Below are positions 8,360 through 16,592 of a DNA stretch of 64,000 nt, piece after piece. The position numbers and the translations under genes are program-made. The stretch's first letter is position 1. Each line of letters begins with the position of its first letter. Below the pieces are notes generated by a model. The model worked only from the letters and a program-made list of their open reading frames with translations, searched no databases and was not told the DNA's origin. Source of the stretch: JAKRSD01 sp964473995 (GTDB taxonomy: Bacteria > Bacteroidota > Bacteroidia > CAIKAF01); contig CAYYRB010000002.1 of the NCBI GenBank assembly GCA_964473995.1, positions 1 to 64,000 on the forward strand. Reading direction: 5' to 3'.

Positions 8360-9547
8360 ATGCAGGTTTCAAGCCGTTTCAAGTATGTCCTTTTGGCCTC
8401 GTTGTACTTTGCCCAATTTCTGCCCTTTGCTTTTTTCATTTCCTCTTTGCCCGTTATTTTGCGAAGACAGGGGCACTCTCTGGAAGAAATCAGTTTTTTG
8501 TACGCTCTTGGGTTACCTTATGCCTTGAAATTTCTTTGGGCCCCATTTATAGACAGGGGAGCCGGAAAATCAAATCACTACAAAAAATGGATATTGATCT
8601 TGACAGTGCTTTACGCGGGCTGCATGTCGTGCGCTCTTTTTTTTCCACCCGAAAAAGAAAATTTCGGATTCTTATTTGTTTTTTTGGCATTAGGCATGTT
8701 TTTTCTTTCCACCCAGGATATTGCGGTTGATGCCGTTGCCACAAGGATATTGAATCATTCGGAACGAGGAGTGGGAAACGGATTACAGGCAGCAGGAGGG
8801 TTTATGGGCTATTTCGTGGGAGGTGGCGTATTGTTAATGACCTATGATTTTTTAGGCTGGTCAGCAACCTTGATTCTCTTGGCATCACTCCTTGTTTTAT
8901 CACTGATTCCCTTACTTTTTTTACCCGAAACCCAGACGCTGAATCCTTCGCGTGCCGCATTTTCATCCTTATCCACTTTTTTTCGGCGTAAAGACATTTT
9001 GATTCCTACGCTAATAGCCGTTTTTTGTGGGTTACCCTTGCAAATGGCCTACCATAAGTTTAAGCCCTTTATGACCGACGAGGGGTTCAGCAACGAAGCA
9101 ATCGGCTTTTATATCGGACTGGTGGGAATGGCTTCCGGTATCTGTTTTTCACTTTTAACGGGCCTTTTTTTAAAACGTTGGGGAATGATTCGTGGAATGG
9201 TATTGGTGTTGATGTTTACGGGAATCAGTATTCCCTTTTTAATTTTACCTACCCTTGGACATTCCCAAAGCGTATTTTTATGGACGGCCGTTTTATTCGG
9301 CGGTGGCATGTCAGGAGCTGTGCATGCCGTTTCATATGCGTTTTATATGCATCATGCTCGGCAAGGCTCAGAAGGATCTGATTTTACGCTGCAAAACGCA
9401 CTTTCTTTTTTGATTGCTTCTTTGTTTATGCCTTTCGGAGGCATGATTGGTGATCGTTTTGGGTATACCGTGTTGTTTTCCTTGGCTTTGTTTATGCAAA
9501 TGGTTCTTACATTATCGGCTTTACGGTATTTTTACCGCAAAATCTAA
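8360..9547 (+). CDS. AmpG-like MFS permease
   Basis: 395-residue major-facilitator protein with about 12 hydrophobic segments. It resembles the AmpG/anhydromuropeptide permease branch: LPYALKFLWAPFIDR in the first half and STQDIAVDAVATRIL, the counterpart of the conserved intracellular loop. AmpG imports GlcNAc-anhydroMurNAc peptides for cell wall recycling. The ATG at 8360 is preferred over the in-frame TTG at 8348 because GGGAGA sits 7 nt upstream of the ATG. The next gene, 14 bp away, is murQ, which supports a recycling role; substrate is inferred from that context. Confidence 0.8.
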   Translation: MQVSSRFKYVLLASLYFAQFLPFAFFISSLPVILRRQGHSLEEISFLYALGLPYALKFLWAPFIDRGAGKSNHYKKWILILTVLYAGCMSCALFFPPEKENFGFLFVFLALGMFFLSTQDIAVDAVATRILNHSERGVGNGLQAAGGFMGYFVGGGVLLMTYDFLGWSATLILLASLLVLSLIPLLFLPETQTLNPSRAAFSSLSTFFRRKDILIPTLIAVFCGLPLQMAYHKFKPFMTDEGFSNEAIGFYIGLVGMASGICFSLLTGLFLKRWGMIRGMVLVLMFTGISIPFLILPTLGHSQSVFLWTAVLFGGGMSGAVHAVSYAFYMHHARQGSEGSDFTLQNALSFLIASLFMPFGGMIGDRFGYTVLFSLALFMQMVLTLSALRYFYRKI

Positions 9548-9561
9548 TTTTCGTACTTCAC

Positions 9562-10380
9562 ATGTCAAATTCAGATAAACGCGCCACGGAGCAATCAGGC
9601 GATTTAACCGACTTGGAAATAAAATCGGTATCCGAAATACTGAGCGCAATCAACGAGGCCGATAAAACCGTTGCATTTGCCGTGGAAAGAGAACTTCCCG
9701 GAATTGAAAGACTGACTCAAAAAGTGATTTCCGTTTTGGAATCGGGCGGAAGGATTTTTTACTTAGGAGCAGGCACCAGCGGACGATTGGGAGTGGTGGA
9801 TGCTTCAGAACTTCCACCTACTTACGGTGTGGCTCAAGGAACGGTAATCGGGTTGATTGCCGGGGGAGATCAGGCCATCCGGAAAGCGGTTGAATTTGCG
9901 GAAGATGATATGCAAGGGGCCGTTAAGCAACTTGATGAGTTGGGTTTAAGCCAAAATGATATGGTCATCGGTATTGCGGCCAGCGGAACCACTCCTTATG
10001 TAGTTGGAGCCTTAACACATTGCAGACAATTGGGCATCCCGACAGGTTGTATCGTTTGCAACCAACATTCTCCCGTCGCTGCGGTGTCTGATTTTCCGGT
10101 AGAGGTGTTGACAGGACCCGAAGTGGTTACGGGAAGCACCCGCATGAAGGCAGGAACCGCCCAAAAAATGGTATTGAATCTTATTTCTACTACGGCCATG
10201 ATTAAAACAGGCCATGTGGTAGGTAATAAAATGGTCGACATGCAGCTCACCAACCATAAATTGGTGGAAAGGGGGGTGAGAATGATTACGGATTCGGTTG
10301 GAATTGATGAAAAACTGGCCAGGATGCTGTTGTTGGAAATGGGCAGTGTGCGCAAAGTACTGAATCACTTAAATAAATAG
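9562..10380 (+). CDS. murQ: MurQ, N-acetylmuramic acid 6-phosphate etherase
   Basis: Cytoplasmic enzyme that cleaves the lactyl ether of MurNAc-6-phosphate to give GlcNAc-6-phosphate and D-lactate. 272 residues, slightly shorter than many MurQ (about 300). It is a SIS-domain protein with FYLGAGTSGRLGVVDASELPPTYG and GIAASGTTPYVVGAL, and TGSTRMKAGTAQKMVLN as phosphate-binding signature. The two catalytic glutamates fall at residues 83 and 114, the same numbers as in the E. coli enzyme. It follows the AmpG-like permease, so imported muropeptides are probably the source of its substrate. No anmK, nagZ or nagA is in the window. Confidence 0.96.
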   Translation: MSNSDKRATEQSGDLTDLEIKSVSEILSAINEADKTVAFAVERELPGIERLTQKVISVLESGGRIFYLGAGTSGRLGVVDASELPPTYGVAQGTVIGLIAGGDQAIRKAVEFAEDDMQGAVKQLDELGLSQNDMVIGIAASGTTPYVVGALTHCRQLGIPTGCIVCNQHSPVAAVSDFPVEVLTGPEVVTGSTRMKAGTAQKMVLNLISTTAMIKTGHVVGNKMVDMQLTNHKLVERGVRMITDSVGIDEKLARMLLLEMGSVRKVLNHLNK

Positions 10381-10445
10381 GGGATATGATTCCGGGTTGT
10401 TTAAAATAAAAGAAGCTAAGCCTGATGAAGTCATTAATTCCTTGT

Positions 10446-10453
10446 TATTTTTG
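10446..10453 (+). promoter_or_regulatory. Candidate -7 element upstream of bioB (TATTTTTG)
   Basis: TATTTTTG matches TAnnTTTG, 33 nt before the bioB ATG. There is no convincing -33 element, so this is a weak call. Confidence 0.35.
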
Positions 10454-10486
10454 TTGAGTTTATTAAACCTTACAGATACTATAGAT

Positions 10487-11494
10487 ATGGCTGATGTACG
10501 TAATAATTGGACTCGGGAAGAGATTTCAGCAATCTACGATATGCCGCTGATTGATTTGGTTTTTCAGGCGGCTGCAGTCCACAGAGCCCATTTTGACGGT
10601 CGAGAAGTGCAGATGAGCACACTACTTTCAATTAAAACCGGCGGCTGTCCGGAAGATTGCTCTTATTGCCCACAGGCGGCCCGATATCACACCGATGTGA
10701 AAGGTACACCCATGGTAAATACTCAGGAAATAATTGAATCGGCCATGACGGCCAAGGCCTCGGGATCCAGCCGCTTTTGCATGGGAGCGGCCTGGCGTGA
10801 GGTGAAGGATAATGTTCAATTTGATCGGGTAGTGGATGTGGTGAAAACCGTCACCGACATGGGCATGGAAGTATGCTGCACACTGGGTATGCTCAACGAG
10901 CAACAGGCAAAAAGATTAAAAGAGGCAGGGCTGTATGCCTACAACCATAATTTGGATACATCTCCCGAATTTTATGATAAAATCATCACCACCCGAACTT
11001 ATGAAGATCGGTTAAATACGCTGGAGAATGTACGAAATGCGGGCATTTCTGTTTGTTGTGGAGGAATAGTGGGCATGGGAGAGGATAAAACAGATCGTAT
11101 CGGGTTAATTCAAACATTAGCTAATCTGCCTAAGCATCCTGAATCTGTGCCTATTAATGCATTGGTAGCGGTAAAGGGAACTCCGCTGGGTGAACAGGAT
11201 AAAATACCGTTTTGGGAATTTTTACGAACCATAGCCACCGCGCGAATCGTAATGCCAGACAGCATGGTGAGGCTCTCCGCCGGAAGAGAGCAAATGACGC
11301 TTTCAGAACAGTTTTTGTGCTTTTTGGCAGGCGCTAATTCTATTTTTGCGGGAGATAAATTACTAACTACCCCCAATCCTGAATTTGATTCGGATAAAGC
11401 GATGTTCTCTCTTTTCGGGCTCACAAACCGGGCACCTTTTAAGGAACATAAAGGATCGGACGTGGATGTGAACGCAGATGGAATTCCTGCGTAA
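10487..11494 (+). CDS. bioB: BioB, biotin synthase
   Basis: Radical SAM enzyme that inserts sulfur into dethiobiotin, the final step of biotin synthesis. 335 residues. The SAM 4Fe-4S cysteines C54, C58 and C61 lie in GGCPEDCSYCPQ, one residue offset from E. coli. Further family motifs are RFCMGAAWREV, YNHNLDTSPEFYD, CCGGIVGMGE and RLSAGREQM. The ATG at 10487 is chosen; an in-frame TTG at 10397 would add 30 residues with no homology to the family. Its last 17 bases overlap the start of bioF, so translation is probably coupled. Confidence 0.97.
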   Translation: MADVRNNWTREEISAIYDMPLIDLVFQAAAVHRAHFDGREVQMSTLLSIKTGGCPEDCSYCPQAARYHTDVKGTPMVNTQEIIESAMTAKASGSSRFCMGAAWREVKDNVQFDRVVDVVKTVTDMGMEVCCTLGMLNEQQAKRLKEAGLYAYNHNLDTSPEFYDKIITTRTYEDRLNTLENVRNAGISVCCGGIVGMGEDKTDRIGLIQTLANLPKHPESVPINALVAVKGTPLGEQDKIPFWEFLRTIATARIVMPDSMVRLSAGREQMTLSEQFLCFLAGANSIFAGDKLLTTPNPEFDSDKAMFSLFGLTNRAPFKEHKGSDVDVNADGIPA

Positions 11495-12578
11495 AAAATT
11501 AACTGAACGAGAGAAGGACGGAACTCTCCGGCATTTGGTCAGTCGATCTCACGGAATCGATTTTTTCTCAAATGATTATTTGGGAGCCTCTCAAAATAAA
11601 GCTATTTCGGAAAACGCTTTGTCCATCCTGCGAGATGAAAATTTGTTGAATACGGTAGGTTCTTCAGGATCGAGGTTGATTTCGGGGAATATTCCTTTTT
11701 ATGAAACTACCGAGGATTTCCTCGCTGAACACTTTAGAGCTGATAGTGCGTTGGTTTTTCATTCGGGCTTTAGCGCATTGTCAGGTTTGCTTTCCTGTAT
11801 CGCGTCCCGCGGCGACACCTTGCTTTACGATGAATGGATACATGCCTCTGCCAGAGATGGCATCCGATTAAGTTTTGCAAAGCATTATTCATTTATGCAT
11901 AACAACTTGGACGATTTAAGGCGAAAGTTGAAAAATGCCACTGGAAGGGTTTTTGTGGTGGCGGAATCGGTGTACAGCATGGATGGAGATTTTTGTCCCC
12001 TTGACGAAATTTGGAGTTTAAAGTCAGAATACGATTTCACCCTCATTTTGGATGAAGCACATTCGGGTGGCATATACGGTGAAAACGGAAAGGGTCTGGG
12101 TTTTCCCTATGCCGAGGATAAAAATTTTATTCGGGTGGTTACCTTCGGAAAAGCCTTTGGAGCTGAGGGGGCGGTTGTATTGGGTCCCAAGGTCTTGCGC
12201 GAGTATCTGATTAATTTTTCCCGTCCGTTTATTTATTCCACGGCTCCCGGCCCGCATTTTTTTGCACTGATTCGATCGGCGGTAAGCTGGAATAGTAAAG
12301 CCGACAGGGAGAGAAATGCCCTTCAGGAAAATATTACTTTTTTTAAATCCCTAAATCCTTCTTCTCATTTTTCTCCCATCCAGGTTTTTTGTTCATCGGA
12401 CAAAAAAAGTCTGAATGAATTGGCAGACAACCTGAAAAAAGAGGGATTTTTGGTAAAAGCCGTTTTTTCACCTACCGTACCCGAAGGAAAGGAAAGAATA
12501 CGGATTGTCATTCATTCATTTAACCGTTCTGGGGAGCTAAGAAAACTTGTCGAAACCAGATATGCTTTAGGTATATGA
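11478..12578 (+). CDS. bioF: BioF-like 8-amino-7-oxononanoate synthase
   Basis: PLP enzyme joining pimeloyl thioester and alanine to form 8-amino-7-oxononanoate (KAPA). 366 residues, somewhat shorter than E. coli BioF (384). Motifs of the alpha-oxoamine synthase family are visible: FFSNDYLG, GSSGSRLISGN, DEAHSGGIYG and the PLP-binding K225 in TFGKAFGAEG. The ATG at 11478 lies inside the end of bioB. Overlap with bioB argues for BioF rather than the related Kbl or serine palmitoyltransferase. The rest of the biotin pathway (bioA, bioD, bioC/H) is not in the window. Confidence 0.92.
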   Translation: MEFLRKKLTEREKDGTLRHLVSRSHGIDFFSNDYLGASQNKAISENALSILRDENLLNTVGSSGSRLISGNIPFYETTEDFLAEHFRADSALVFHSGFSALSGLLSCIASRGDTLLYDEWIHASARDGIRLSFAKHYSFMHNNLDDLRRKLKNATGRVFVVAESVYSMDGDFCPLDEIWSLKSEYDFTLILDEAHSGGIYGENGKGLGFPYAEDKNFIRVVTFGKAFGAEGAVVLGPKVLREYLINFSRPFIYSTAPGPHFFALIRSAVSWNSKADRERNALQENITFFKSLNPSSHFSPIQVFCSSDKKSLNELADNLKKEGFLVKAVFSPTVPEGKERIRIVIHSFNRSGELRKLVETRYALGI

Positions 12579-12609
12579 TGTTTTTTGGACACCAGAGGAA
12601 AGACAAGGC

Positions 12610-13041
12610 TTATTTTTTGAGTAAATCCCTGATTTCAGTCAGTAATTTCTCCTCATTTGTAGGCTCAGGTGCAGCTGTCGGGGCTTCATTCTTTTCCTTT
12701 TTAAGTTTATTCATTCCTTTTACCAAGGCAAAAATGCAAAAGGCAATGATGGTAAAATCCACCACGGTTTGCACAAATGCACCGTAACTCAGCGTTACCT
12801 CAGCCACTTCGGGAGACACCAATTTTTCACCTTCCATAACGGCAGGTGAACCGCTTTTTATCGTCGCTTTCAGTTCTTTGAAGTCTACACCGCCTAAGAG
12901 CACGCCGATCGGGGGCATGATGATATCGTTTACCAAAGAAGTAACGATTTTTCCAAATGCGCCTCCGATAATCACACCCACTGCTAAATCTACTACATTG
13001 CCTTTCAGGGCAAATTCTTTGAATTCTTTTAAAATACTCAT
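12610..13041 (-). CDS. mscL: MscL, large-conductance mechanosensitive channel
   Basis: Inner-membrane channel that opens under membrane tension to release osmolytes during hypo-osmotic shock. 143 residues: an amphipathic N-terminal helix (ILKEFKEFALKGNVVDLAVG), TM1 (VIIGGAFGKIVTSLVNDIIMPPIG), a periplasmic loop, TM2 (VVDFTIIAFCIFALVKGMN) and a charged C-terminal helix. All are in the standard MscL order and length. The ATG at 13041 is preceded by a TATCTTTG element. It is convergent with bioF and divergent from lpdA. Confidence 0.97.
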   Translation of the reverse strand: MSILKEFKEFALKGNVVDLAVGVIIGGAFGKIVTSLVNDIIMPPIGVLLGGVDFKELKATIKSGSPAVMEGEKLVSPEVAEVTLSYGAFVQTVVDFTIIAFCIFALVKGMNKLKKEKNEAPTAAPEPTNEEKLLTEIRDLLKK

Positions 13042-13060
13042 GAATTTTCGGATTACAAAA

Positions 13061-13068
13061 CAAAGATA
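13061..13068 (-). promoter_or_regulatory. Candidate -7 element for mscL (TATCTTTG)
   Basis: Minus strand TATCTTTG is an exact TAnnTTTG match, with 19 nt between it and the mscL ATG. No clear -33 element. Confidence 0.45.
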
Positions 13069-13134
13069 AATGAATATTTGAAGGTGGTTTGAGTTTGATT
13101 TTTATACCTTCGTAATTAAATTACACGTAAGATT

Positions 13135-14520
13135 ATGTATGATTTGATAGTTCTTGGAAGCGGACCCGGGGGATATGTGGCAGCCATACGCGCATCGCAG
13201 CTGGGAATGAAGGTGGCCATTGTGGAAAAAGAATCGTTGGGTGGCGTTTGTTTAAATTGGGGCTGTATTCCCACCAAGGCATTATTAAAAAGTGCCAACA
13301 TTAAAGAATATATTGACCATGCTGCCGAATACGGACTGGATGGGGCAAAGGCGACCGTGAATTTTCCGGGAGTGATAAAAAGGAGCAGGGGAGTTGCTGA
13401 TGGAATGTCCAAAGGCGTGCAGTTCCTGATGAAAAAAAATAAAATTGACGTCATAAACGGATTTGGTAAATTTAAAAGTGCTTCCGTTATAGAGGTAACT
13501 GATGCTGAAGGAAAGAAACAAACCGTTCAGGGAAAACACATCATTATTGCTACGGGCGCGCGCTCCAGAGTTATTGACAGCATTCCCCAAAACGGGAAAA
13601 ATATCATCGGGTATCGTGAAGCAATGACTTTGCCTGAGCAGCCCAAATCAATGGTAGTAATCGGTTCGGGTGCCATCGGCAGTGAATTTGCTTATTTTTA
13701 TAACGCCATGGGTACAAAGGTTACCCTGGTGGAGTATATGCCCACTGTTTTGCCTATTGAAGATGAGGAAGTATCCAAGCAACTGGAAAAGTCGTTCAAA
13801 AAAGCGGGCATGGACGTACTTACCGAAACATCGGTCGAGAAGGTGGAATCGTTGGGAAAAACCTGCAAGGTCTATCTAAAGAATAAAAAAGGAGAACAGA
13901 CGATTGATTGTGATGTGGTATTATCGGCAATAGGCGTTGTAGCTAATCTGGAAGGAATAGGTTTGGAAGAGTTGGGTGTTAAAACGGAAAAAGGGAAAAT
14001 AAGTACGGATGAATTTTTCCGCACCAATATTCCTGGAGTATATGCCATCGGAGACGTGACTACCGGGCCGGCATTGGCTCATGTAGCCTCGCATGAGGGG
14101 ATAGTCTGCGTGGAAAAGATAGCCGGAAAAAATCCGGAACCCGTGAATTACGGCAATGTACCATCCTGCACATATTGTTATCCGGAGGTGGCTTCTGTAG
14201 GAATGACGGAAAAGCAAGCCAGAGAAGCCGGTTATGAAATCAAAATCGGTAAATTTCCCTTTTCAGCGAGCGGAAAAGCAAGTGCTGCGGGAGCCAAAGA
14301 AGGTTTTGTGAAAGTAATATTTGATGCCAAATACGGGGAGTGGCTCGGTTGCCATATGATTGGTGCCGGTGTTACCGAAATGATTTCGGAAGCTGTGGTG
14401 GCCAGAAAATTGGAAACGACGGGGCATGACATCGTAACAGCCATGCATCCCCACCCAACCATGAGCGAAGCCATAATGGAAGCAGCGGCAGCGGCATACG
14501 GTGAGGTCATACATCTTTAA
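13135..14520 (+). CDS. lpdA: Dihydrolipoyl dehydrogenase (E3)
   Basis: FAD flavoprotein that reoxidises dihydrolipoamide of 2-oxoacid dehydrogenase complexes or the glycine cleavage system, reducing NAD. 461 residues. The FAD-binding GSGPGGYVAAIRA is at the N-terminus, the redox disulfide lies in GGVCLNWGCIPTK (about residues 41-46), the NAD-binding GSGAIGSEFAYFY near 180, and the second FAD motif is GVYAIGDV. The C-terminal dimer domain has the HPHPTMSE catalytic His-Glu pair. No E1 or E2 genes are adjacent, so the partner complex cannot be told. Confidence 0.96.
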   Translation: MYDLIVLGSGPGGYVAAIRASQLGMKVAIVEKESLGGVCLNWGCIPTKALLKSANIKEYIDHAAEYGLDGAKATVNFPGVIKRSRGVADGMSKGVQFLMKKNKIDVINGFGKFKSASVIEVTDAEGKKQTVQGKHIIIATGARSRVIDSIPQNGKNIIGYREAMTLPEQPKSMVVIGSGAIGSEFAYFYNAMGTKVTLVEYMPTVLPIEDEEVSKQLEKSFKKAGMDVLTETSVEKVESLGKTCKVYLKNKKGEQTIDCDVVLSAIGVVANLEGIGLEELGVKTEKGKISTDEFFRTNIPGVYAIGDVTTGPALAHVASHEGIVCVEKIAGKNPEPVNYGNVPSCTYCYPEVASVGMTEKQAREAGYEIKIGKFPFSASGKASAAGAKEGFVKVIFDAKYGEWLGCHMIGAGVTEMISEAVVARKLETTGHDIVTAMHPHPTMSEAIMEAAAAAYGEVIHL

Positions 14521-14557
14521 TTGAGGTATGCCTCAGGTCATTTTTAGTTATTGAAAA

Positions 14558-15781
14558 ATGCCCCGTATTCTCAGAATTATCAATCGGTTTAATTTAGGTG
14601 GGCCAACTTATAATGTTGCTTATCTTACCAAATATCTGCCTACAGAGTATGATACTTTACTGGTGGGTGGAATACCCGATGAAAGCGAAGGTACATCCTC
14701 TCATATTCTCCAAAATTTAGGTATTGAACCGGTTATAATTCACGAAATGAAGCGATCCATTAATCCGGAAATGGATTACATCGCTTTCCGAAAAATCAGG
14801 AAGTTGATCCGTGAATTTAAACCGGATATAGTGCACACGCATGCTTCCAAGGCGGGAACTTTAGGCAGATTAGCCGCCTCTAAAGAGCGAGTCCCCGTAT
14901 TGGTGCACACGTTTCACGGACATGTTTTTCACAGTTACTTCGGTAAAGCCCAAACATTATTGTATAAAACCATCGAACGCAAAATAGCCAAAGTAACGGA
15001 TCGTATCATTGCGATCAGTGAAGGCCAGAAAGAAGAACTTTCTGCTGAACATAAAATCTGCCCCTCGGAAAAAATTTCGGTTATTCCTCTCGGTTTTGAT
15101 TTAGAACGATTTTGGACCGATACGGAAAACAAAAGACGTAGATTCAGAGATACTTATAAAATTTCCAACGAACAGGTAGCGGTCGGAATTATCGGGAGGT
15201 TAGTTCCGGTTAAAAATCATCTCTTATTTCTGGATTCGGCAAAAAAAGTGTGGGAAAAATTTCCCAACAAGGTCCGTTTTTTCATCATAGGCGATGGTGA
15301 GCTCCGCGAGCATCTTTTGAATTATTGCAGACAAATTGAATTGCCTGCGGCATATATGCCGGATGAGGGTACATCATATCCTTTAACATTTACATCCTGG
15401 ATTAACGAGGCAGATCTGGCCATGGCCGGTTTGGATGTTATTGCCCTCACTTCGTTTAATGAAGGAACTCCCGTAAGTTTGATTGAGGCACAGGCAGCTT
15501 CCAAGCCGGTACTTTCGACGCGGGTGGGAGGTATTGCCAATATCGTAAAGGAAAATCAATCGGCGCTATTATCTGATTTAAACGATCCCGAAGAATTTGC
15601 AGGGCATTTAGAACGCCTGGTAAATGATGATACACTACGAAACGAAATGTCATTCCACGGAAAGACATTTGTGGAAAGTCGTTTTCATTATACCCGTCTG
15701 GTGTATGATACAGAATTGCTTTATCAGCAATTGTTGGAAAAGAAGGACGAAGGGCGTAAACTATTTTCCGCTTTCACTTAA
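14558..15781 (+). CDS. Glycosyltransferase family 4 (GT-B)
   Basis: 407 residues with the two Rossmann halves of GT-B enzymes. The N-terminal half has RFNLGGPTYNVAYL and DIVHTHASKAGTLGR. The C-terminal half has IGRLVPVKNH, RFFIIGDGELR and the donor-binding E-x7-E motif in FNEGTPVSLIEAQAASKPV. It probably adds a sugar to a lipid-linked oligosaccharide at the inner membrane; donor and acceptor are unknown. It heads the exopolysaccharide block and lies 16 bp before the Wza-like lipoprotein. Confidence 0.9.
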   Translation: MPRILRIINRFNLGGPTYNVAYLTKYLPTEYDTLLVGGIPDESEGTSSHILQNLGIEPVIIHEMKRSINPEMDYIAFRKIRKLIREFKPDIVHTHASKAGTLGRLAASKERVPVLVHTFHGHVFHSYFGKAQTLLYKTIERKIAKVTDRIIAISEGQKEELSAEHKICPSEKISVIPLGFDLERFWTDTENKRRRFRDTYKISNEQVAVGIIGRLVPVKNHLLFLDSAKKVWEKFPNKVRFFIIGDGELREHLLNYCRQIELPAAYMPDEGTSYPLTFTSWINEADLAMAGLDVIALTSFNEGTPVSLIEAQAASKPVLSTRVGGIANIVKENQSALLSDLNDPEEFAGHLERLVNDDTLRNEMSFHGKTFVESRFHYTRLVYDTELLYQQLLEKKDEGRKLFSAFT

Positions 15782-15785
15782 TTTC

Positions 15786-15793
15786 TATATTTG
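15786..15793 (+). promoter_or_regulatory. -7 element TATATTTG, 4 nt before GTG of the Wza-like gene
   Basis: TATATTTG followed by TCCT and GTG at 15798, an exact TAnnTTTG match. It sits in the 16-bp gap after the GT4 gene and decides the start of the next gene. It suggests a leaderless internal promoter. Confidence 0.5.
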
Positions 15794-15797
15794 TCCT

Positions 15798-16592
15798 GTG
15801 ATAAAAGTTGTTAAGTTTTTGTTTTGCACAATGTTCGTTGCCAGCTTGTTTTCAGGCTGTAAATATGCGAACCCTAATGTAATGCTCCGCACCCCTAAAA
15901 ATTTTGTTTACGATACTTTTCCAGCCGTATTGGATTCCCAGTATGTTATCGCCGTGGATGACCAAATCAGTTTTCAATTACAGGCAAACGAAGGGATAAA
16001 CATGGTCGATGTTTTTCAAAACTTTAACCAACAAGGTCAAATTAATGGCAATGTTGCTGTTGGAAACGGGTTGTCTTTTACCGTGGAATACGACGGAACG
16101 GTTAAACTTCCCGTCATAGGACGTTTCAAAATTGCCGGCATGACGCCCCGCCAGTCCGAAGATTCATTGGAAAGTTCATTCTCCAGAATGTATAAAAATC
16201 CATATGTGCGTATAACGGTTTCCAACCGAAGAGTGATTGTTTTTCCCGGAGGACTGGGAACGGCCAAGGTAGTCCCGCTTACTGATCAGAATATGACGTT
16301 GTTTGAGGCACTTGCCTTCACCGGAGGTATAGATGCGATGGGAAAGGCATATAAAATTAAACTGATACGAGGTAACTTGAAGAAACCGTATGTTTTTCTT
16401 ATAGATGCGTCATCAATCGAAACGATAAAACAGGCCGATTTAGTTCTTCAAGCGGACGACATCATTTACGTAGAACCCATCGAAAGACCTCTCGCTTTTT
16501 TTCTAAAGGAAGTAGCACCTTGGATATATCTTTTTACATCCTCCGCCGGCCTTGCCGTAACAATATATACTCTTACGAAATTGCTGAACTAG
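15798..16592 (+). CDS. Wza-like polysaccharide export lipoprotein
   Basis: Outer-membrane polysaccharide export protein of the Wza family, 264 residues. A short hydrophobic leader ends in a lipobox (VASLFSGC), so the mature protein is lipidated. The poly_export domain follows (YVIAVDDQISFQL, then SFTVEYDGTVKLPVIGRFKIAGMTPRQ). A SLBB-like segment comes next (GLGTAKVVPLTDQNMTLFEALAFTGGI). There is a C-terminal membrane segment near 240-260. The GTG at 15798 gives the right leader; the upstream frame back to 15624 lies inside the GT4 gene. It abuts the Wzc-like kinase and should form the export conduit with it. Confidence 0.9.
   Translation: MIKVVKFLFCTMFVASLFSGCKYANPNVMLRTPKNFVYDTFPAVLDSQYVIAVDDQISFQLQANEGINMVDVFQNFNQQGQINGNVAVGNGLSFTVEYDGTVKLPVIGRFKIAGMTPRQSEDSLESSFSRMYKNPYVRITVSNRRVIVFPGGLGTAKVVPLTDQNMTLFEALAFTGGIDAMGKAYKIKLIRGNLKKPYVFLIDASSIETIKQADLVLQADDIIYVEPIERPLAFFLKEVAPWIYLFTSSAGLAVTIYTLTKLLN

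Noticed and set aside
14522..14535. Possible terminator hairpin after lpdA (TGAGG-TATG-CCTCA)
   Set aside because: The stem is only 5 bp and the T run is not adjacent; too weak to call.
15624..15797. 58-residue upstream extension of the Wza-like protein
   Set aside because: It lies in the GT4 gene and hides the lipobox leader; the GTG at 15798 has a promoter element 4 nt before it.
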